Part shown: positions 5,808 to 8,491 of the stretch, piece by piece
Layout of the letters: the number at the start of each line of letters is the position of its first letter
Position numbering within the stretch: position 1 is the stretch's first letter
DNA from: an uncultured Oscillospiraceae bacterium
Lineage (GTDB): Bacteria; Bacillota; Clostridia; Oscillospirales; Oscillospiraceae
NCBI GenBank assembly: GCA_910588045.1
Contig: CAJUPS010000117.1
Span: 1 to 8,491, forward strand
Length of the DNA stretch: 8,491 nucleotides
Direction: 5' to 3'
Made by a program: the position numbers and the translations under genes
The notes under the pieces: generated by a model
The model's database searches: none
Told to the model about the DNA's origin: nothing
The model's input: only the letters and a program-made list of their open reading frames with translations

Positions 5808-6590
5808 CTACTTTTTTTCCTTGTCCGCCCGAATCAGGTTCCGGATGGCCTCCACGGCAACCCGAATGGCCCCATCGGTGTCGTGGACCACGGGGTTGTC
5901 CAGTCCCAGCGCCTCCCGCTCCTGGTTGGCCACCACCACGAAGCAGGACCCGCAGCGCACCTTCAGCGCACTGGCCACCACGAACAGCGCCGCCGATTCC
6001 ATCTCGCTGGCCAGGCACCCCAGCCGCTTCCACGCCTCCCACTTGCTCAGCAGCTCGTAGCTCACCGGCTTGACCTCCGGCTCGTGCTGGCCGTAGAAGG
6101 AGTCCTTGCACTGGACCACACCGGCGTGGAAGTCGAAGCCCTGGGCGTCCGCAGCGGCCACCAGGGCGTTGGTGACGGTGAGGTCCGCCACGGCGGGGAA
6201 CTCGATGGGGGCATACTCCCGGCTGGTGCCCTCCATGCGGATGGCCCCGGTGGCCACCACCACGTCGCCGCTCTTTACCGGGACCTGCATCCCGCCGCAG
6301 GTGCCGATACGGACGAAGGTGTCCGCGCCGCACCGGACCAGCTCCTCCATGGCGATGGAGGCGGAGGGGCCGCCGATGCCCGTGGAGGTGACGCTGACCT
6401 TCACGCCGTCCAGGGTGCCGGTGTAGGTCACGTACTCCCGGTTGTCGGCCACCAGGGCGGGCTCGTCAAAATACTTGGCGATCTTGGCGCAGCGCTTAGG
6501 GTCGCCGGGGAGGATGACGTAGCGCCCCACCTCGCCAGGGGCCACCTGGATATGGTAGAGCCGACTGGCGTCCTCAGAATAGTTTTTCAT
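5808..6590 (-). CDS. udp: Uridine phosphorylase
   Basis: This NP-I family hexameric-type phosphorylase converts uridine (and often deoxyuridine or thymidine) plus phosphate to the free base and (deoxy)ribose-1-phosphate. The 260 residues align closely with E. coli Udp: LPGDPKR (27-33), Arg51, STGIGGPS (69-76), RIGTCGG (94-100, phosphate-binding Arg94 and Thr97), EFPAVAD (130-136) and EMES (196-199, ribose-binding Met197 and Glu198). The uracil-reading segment is FYGQHEP (165-171): the Gln is kept (168), but the position matching E. coli Arg168 is not Arg by simple alignment, so base preference may differ. The start is preceded by AAAAGGA and GGTG; spacing to AAAAGGA is somewhat long (13). It follows araC by 82 bp and precedes deoC by 20 bp. 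Confidence 0.93.
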   Translation of the reverse strand: MKNYSEDASRLYHIQVAPGEVGRYVILPGDPKRCAKIAKYFDEPALVADNREYVTYTGTLDGVKVSVTSTGIGGPSASIAMEELVRCGADTFVRIGTCGGMQVPVKSGDVVVATGAIRMEGTSREYAPIEFPAVADLTVTNALVAAADAQGFDFHAGVVQCKDSFYGQHEPEVKPVSYELLSKWEAWKRLGCLASEMESAALFVVASALKVRCGSCFVVVANQEREALGLDNPVVHDTDGAIRVAVEAIRNLIRADKEKK

Positions 6591-6622
6591 CGTTTTTCAC
6601 CAATCCTTTTATATGAATCTGT

Positions 6623-6637
6623 CGAGCAGAGTGCTCG
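6623..6637 (-). other. Short hairpin in the udp leader
   Basis: CGAGCA/TGCTCG with a 3-base loop lies between araC and udp, about 33 bases before the udp start. No T-run follows on the minus strand, so it is not an intrinsic terminator. It may be an mRNA processing or stability element, or chance. Confidence 0.3.
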
Positions 6638-6656
6638 CGCTGTGGAAGAGGAGCAG

Positions 6657-6690
6657 GGGCGCTTCTCCGGAGTTATTCTGGAGCGCGCCC
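6657..6690 (-). other. Imperfect hairpin across the araC stop codon
   Basis: GGGCGC (6657-6662) pairs with GCGCCC (6685-6690), and CTCC (6665-6668) with GGAG (6680-6683), separated by a small internal loop. The structure spans the araC stop (6673-6675). No T-run follows, so full termination is unlikely. It could lower readthrough or mark an mRNA processing point between regulator and enzyme genes (inference). Confidence 0.3.
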
Positions 6691-7536
6691 TCCCCTCTTG
6701 TTCTCCTTCCGCCACTCCCTGGGGGAGAGCCCATAGACGTTCTTGAACGCCTGGGAGAAATGGAGCTGGTTGGGGTAGCCGCACCGGCGGGCGATGTCTC
6801 CAATGAGATCATTGGTGGTCAGCATCTGTTCCGCGGCGGTGGACAGGCGCAGCTGAATCATAAATTCCTGGGTGGTACAGCCCATCACTTCCTTGAACAT
6901 TTTGCTGAAATAGTTCCGATTCAGCTTGCAGACGCCCGCTACCTCCTCCACCGTGATGCCGCGATGGATATTCTGCTGGATGAACGTCACGGCCTCTTGA
7001 ATGTAGAAGTCCCGCAGGGGGCGGTTCTGGAGCGCACGGCGGGAGGAGGAGGTCCGGACCAACTCGTCCAGGAACAGGCACAGGTGGGCCACCAGGTGCA
7101 GCGGGGAGGTGTTGGGGTGGTCGGTGATGTAGAGCATCTGCTCGCACACGCCGTCCCCGCTCTGCCGGCTGCCCGGGCGGTAGATGGGGTGGGAGAGGTC
7201 CAGTCCGGCTGCGTTGAGACAGCTGGAGGCCCGCAGTCCGTCAAACTCCAGCCAGACGTATTTCCAGGGGTCCTCCTCATCGGCGGAGTAGGTGTTGACC
7301 TGCCCCGGGCAGATGAGGAAGCCCTGGCCGGGTCCCAGCCGGTAGGTGTGGGAATCCCCCTTGGCATTGGTGGACATCAGGGTCCCCTGGCCGGAGATCA
7401 CGTAGTGAAACAGGTAGTGGTTCCGCACAAACGGGCCAAAGGAGTACAGGGGAACACATTGCTCCCAGCCGTACTGGAATAGCCGGAAGTCCAGAAAATT
7501 GTCATTGGGGAAAACGGAAAACGAGTAATCAGACAC
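6673..7536 (-). CDS. AraC-family transcriptional regulator (cupin plus double HTH)
   Basis: This is a probable DNA-binding activator or repressor. Counting from GTG at 7536 it has 287 residues: an N-terminal cupin-type ligand domain (about 15-100, including YVISGQGTL and LGPGQGFLICPGQ), a linker, and a C-terminal AraC domain of two helix-turn-helix units (about 196-217 and 245-266) ending in the family signature GLSPREWRK. A longer frame opens at TTG 7614, but AGGAGG lies eight bases before GTG 7536, the promoter -35/-10 lies inside the extra segment, and AraC proteins commonly begin this way, so the GTG start is preferred. It is followed by udp, deoC and punA on the same strand, so its target is probably this operon and its effector a nucleoside or pentose phosphate (inference). 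The true ligand is unknown. Confidence 0.9.
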   Translation of the reverse strand: MSDYSFSVFPNDNFLDFRLFQYGWEQCVPLYSFGPFVRNHYLFHYVISGQGTLMSTNAKGDSHTYRLGPGQGFLICPGQVNTYSADEEDPWKYVWLEFDGLRASSCLNAAGLDLSHPIYRPGSRQSGDGVCEQMLYITDHPNTSPLHLVAHLCLFLDELVRTSSSRRALQNRPLRDFYIQEAVTFIQQNIHRGITVEEVAGVCKLNRNYFSKMFKEVMGCTTQEFMIQLRLSTAAEQMLTTNDLIGDIARRCGYPNQLHFSQAFKNVYGLSPREWRKENKRGGRAPE

Positions 7537-7544
7537 GGTTCCGG

Positions 7545-7550
7545 CCTCCT
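7545..7550 (-). promoter_or_regulatory. Shine-Dalgarno site that fixes the araC GTG start
   Basis: AGGAGG on the minus strand is separated by eight bases from GTG at 7536-7534. No comparable site precedes the upstream TTG at 7614. This sets the start 26 codons inside the longest open frame. Confidence 0.85.
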
Positions 7551-7582
7551 TATTGAATTTGTAAAAATTGTGGGATTGAACA

Positions 7583-7611
7583 AGTATATCACAGATACTG
7601 CCATTTGTCAC
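7583..7611 (-). promoter_or_regulatory. Promoter of the araC-udp-deoC-punA operon
   Basis: On the minus strand GTGACA (7611-7606, five of six -35 positions) is followed after exactly 17 bases by TATACT (7588-7583, five of six -10 positions). Transcription would start near 7576, giving a leader of about 40 bases before the GTG start. An imperfect dyad AGTAT-N7-ATACT (7583-7599) overlaps the -10 and could be an operator. No second good promoter was seen in front of udp, so the four genes may share this one. Confidence 0.7.
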
Positions 7612-7663
7612 CAAAATTTTCGCATGATTTATATCCGATTCTTTGAAAAACGGTATGCCATTC

Positions 7664-7693
7664 GAGCGGCCCCGGGACAGCCCGGGGCCGCTC
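7664..7693 (-). terminator. Hairpin terminator after spoVAF
   Basis: GAGCGGCCCCGGG (7664-7676) pairs perfectly with CCCGGGGCCGCTC (7681-7693), a 13-bp very GC-rich stem with an ACAG loop. It lies four bases beyond the stop of the SpoVAF-like gene. The T-run on the minus strand (five T) is about 12 bases away, so it is not a perfect intrinsic terminator, but position and stem strength fit transcript ending. Confidence 0.6.
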
Positions 7694-7697
7694 TCTC

Positions 7698-8491
7698 TCA
7701 GGAATTTTTTTTGCTGATGGGCTGCCGGATCAGCAAACGGAGCAGGGCCTTGCCGTCAAAGGGGCAGATGGGATAGAGATACCCTCTCCCCAGGATAGGC
7801 TTGGTAGAGGCCAGCAGAACGATCCACGCCAGCACGCCGCCCACCAGACCCCAGGTGTCAAAGAGGGCCACCAGAATGAGGAACACCATCCGCGTCAGCT
7901 TCAGCGCGTACCCCAGCTCGAAGGAGGGCTGTGCAAAGTTGGCGATGGCCACGAAGGCCATATATACCAGCACCTCCGGCACCATCCACCTTGCCTGCAC
8001 AGCGAAATCCCCCAGAATGAGGGCCCCCAGCATACTGAAGGAATTGCTCAGGGCGTCCGGGGTGTTCAGGCTGGCCAGCTTCAGAAGGTCCACCACGAAG
8101 TCCAGCAGCAGCAGCTGCACCAGCAGCGGCACGCTCCCCGGCTCCTCGGGGACGATGAAGCTGAGATACTCCGGCACCCGGGCGGCGTCCTTCACCAGCA
8201 GATACCACACCGGCGTGATGAACAGGGCCAGCAGCATCACCACCACCCGCAGCCAGCGAAGGTAGGTTCCCACCAGGGGCGGGAAGTAGTAGTCGTTCGC
8301 CTCCTCCATAAAATCAAAGAGGGACGTGGGCATCAGCATCACGGAGGGGGAGTTGTCTACCAACAGTATTATATCCCCCTCCATAATACAGGCCGTAGCT
8401 GTGTCGGGCCGCTCGGTATAGCGGACCTTGGGGAAAGGGTTGTACCACTGGGGCTTGACGATGGCCTCCGCCACGCTCTCCTGGCTCATGG
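7698..8491 (-). CDS. spoVAF: SpoVAF-like GerA-family spore membrane protein, C-terminal part (5' end off window)
   Basis: This integral protein probably sits in the spore inner membrane. GerA-family A subunits act in germination, and Bacillus SpoVAF has been reported to amplify the germination response. The visible 264 or so residues match the C-terminal half: VRYTERPDTATACIMEGD (22-39), VDNSPSVM, then hydrophobic segments at about 79-99, 117-139, 152-187 and 199-228. The PEVLVYMAFVAIANFAQPSF stretch and the C-terminal PFDGKALLRLLIRQPI resemble SpoVAF more than GerKA. SpoVAF is usually near 490 residues, so the methionine at 8489 is internal and the N-terminal soluble domain and real start lie beyond the right edge. 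The spoVA genes that normally precede it would also be there. It shows the host is a spore former. Confidence 0.85.
   Translation of the reverse strand, partial: MSQESVAEAIVKPQWYNPFPKVRYTERPDTATACIMEGDIILLVDNSPSVMLMPTSLFDFMEEANDYYFPPLVGTYLRWLRVVVMLLALFITPVWYLLVKDAARVPEYLSFIVPEEPGSVPLLVQLLLLDFVVDLLKLASLNTPDALSNSFSMLGALILGDFAVQARWMVPEVLVYMAFVAIANFAQPSFELGYALKLTRMVFLILVALFDTWGLVGGVLAWIVLLASTKPILGRGYLYPICPFDGKALLRLLIRQPISKKNS

Noticed and set aside
6603..6622. Separate promoter for udp using the TATAAA-like sequence on the minus strand
   Set aside because: No -35 lies at a suitable distance, and the start point would fall on the ribosome binding region.
7537..7614. N-terminal extension of the AraC-family protein from TTG 7614
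   Set aside because: The extra 26 codons contain the operon promoter and have no Shine-Dalgarno site, whereas AGGAGG sits eight bases before GTG 7536.

Overview
The window looks like chromosomal DNA from a GC-rich, anaerobic, endospore-forming member of the Clostridia, probably Oscillospiraceae-like (inference). Supporting evidence is an oxygen-sensitive class III ribonucleotide reductase, a SpoVAF-type spore-membrane protein, strong Shine-Dalgarno sites, and codons that favour G or C at the third position. No mobile element, phage gene, CRISPR array, tRNA or rRNA was recognised.

Layout. Bases 1-343 carry no credible gene but hold at least six stem-loops, including a perfect 30-bp palindrome. 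On the plus strand come icd (type II, eukaryote-like NADP isocitrate dehydrogenase, 344-1558), a strong intrinsic terminator, a promoter region with two NrdR-box-like sites, and nrdD (anaerobic ribonucleoside-triphosphate reductase, 1766-4093). A 172-bp convergent intergenic region follows, with a hairpin cluster and the terminator of the opposing operon. On the minus strand, read right to left, a probable nucleoside-catabolism operon starts from a promoter near 7611-7583: an AraC-family regulator (real start probably GTG at 7536), udp (uridine phosphorylase), deoC (deoxyribose-phosphate aldolase) and punA (purine nucleoside phosphorylase). Upstream of it, also on the minus strand, lies the 3' part of a spoVAF gene that runs off the right edge.

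How the genes work together. NrdD makes deoxynucleotides without oxygen. Its promoter appears to be under the dNTP-sensing repressor NrdR, because one box covers the -10 element and a second lies exactly three helical turns downstream. The convergent operon does the reverse: Udp and PunA phosphorolyse pyrimidine and purine (deoxy)nucleosides, and DeoC splits deoxyribose-5-phosphate into acetaldehyde and glyceraldehyde-3-phosphate. The phosphopentomutase that would link these steps, a nucleoside transporter, and the NrdD activase NrdG are not in the window. Icd supplies 2-oxoglutarate and NADPH.

The most interesting points are the tandem NrdR boxes, the AraC-type regulator at the head of a deo-like operon, and a three-hairpin element that occurs in related form upstream of icd and downstream of nrdD. 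No wholly new system was found; most coding content is core metabolism.
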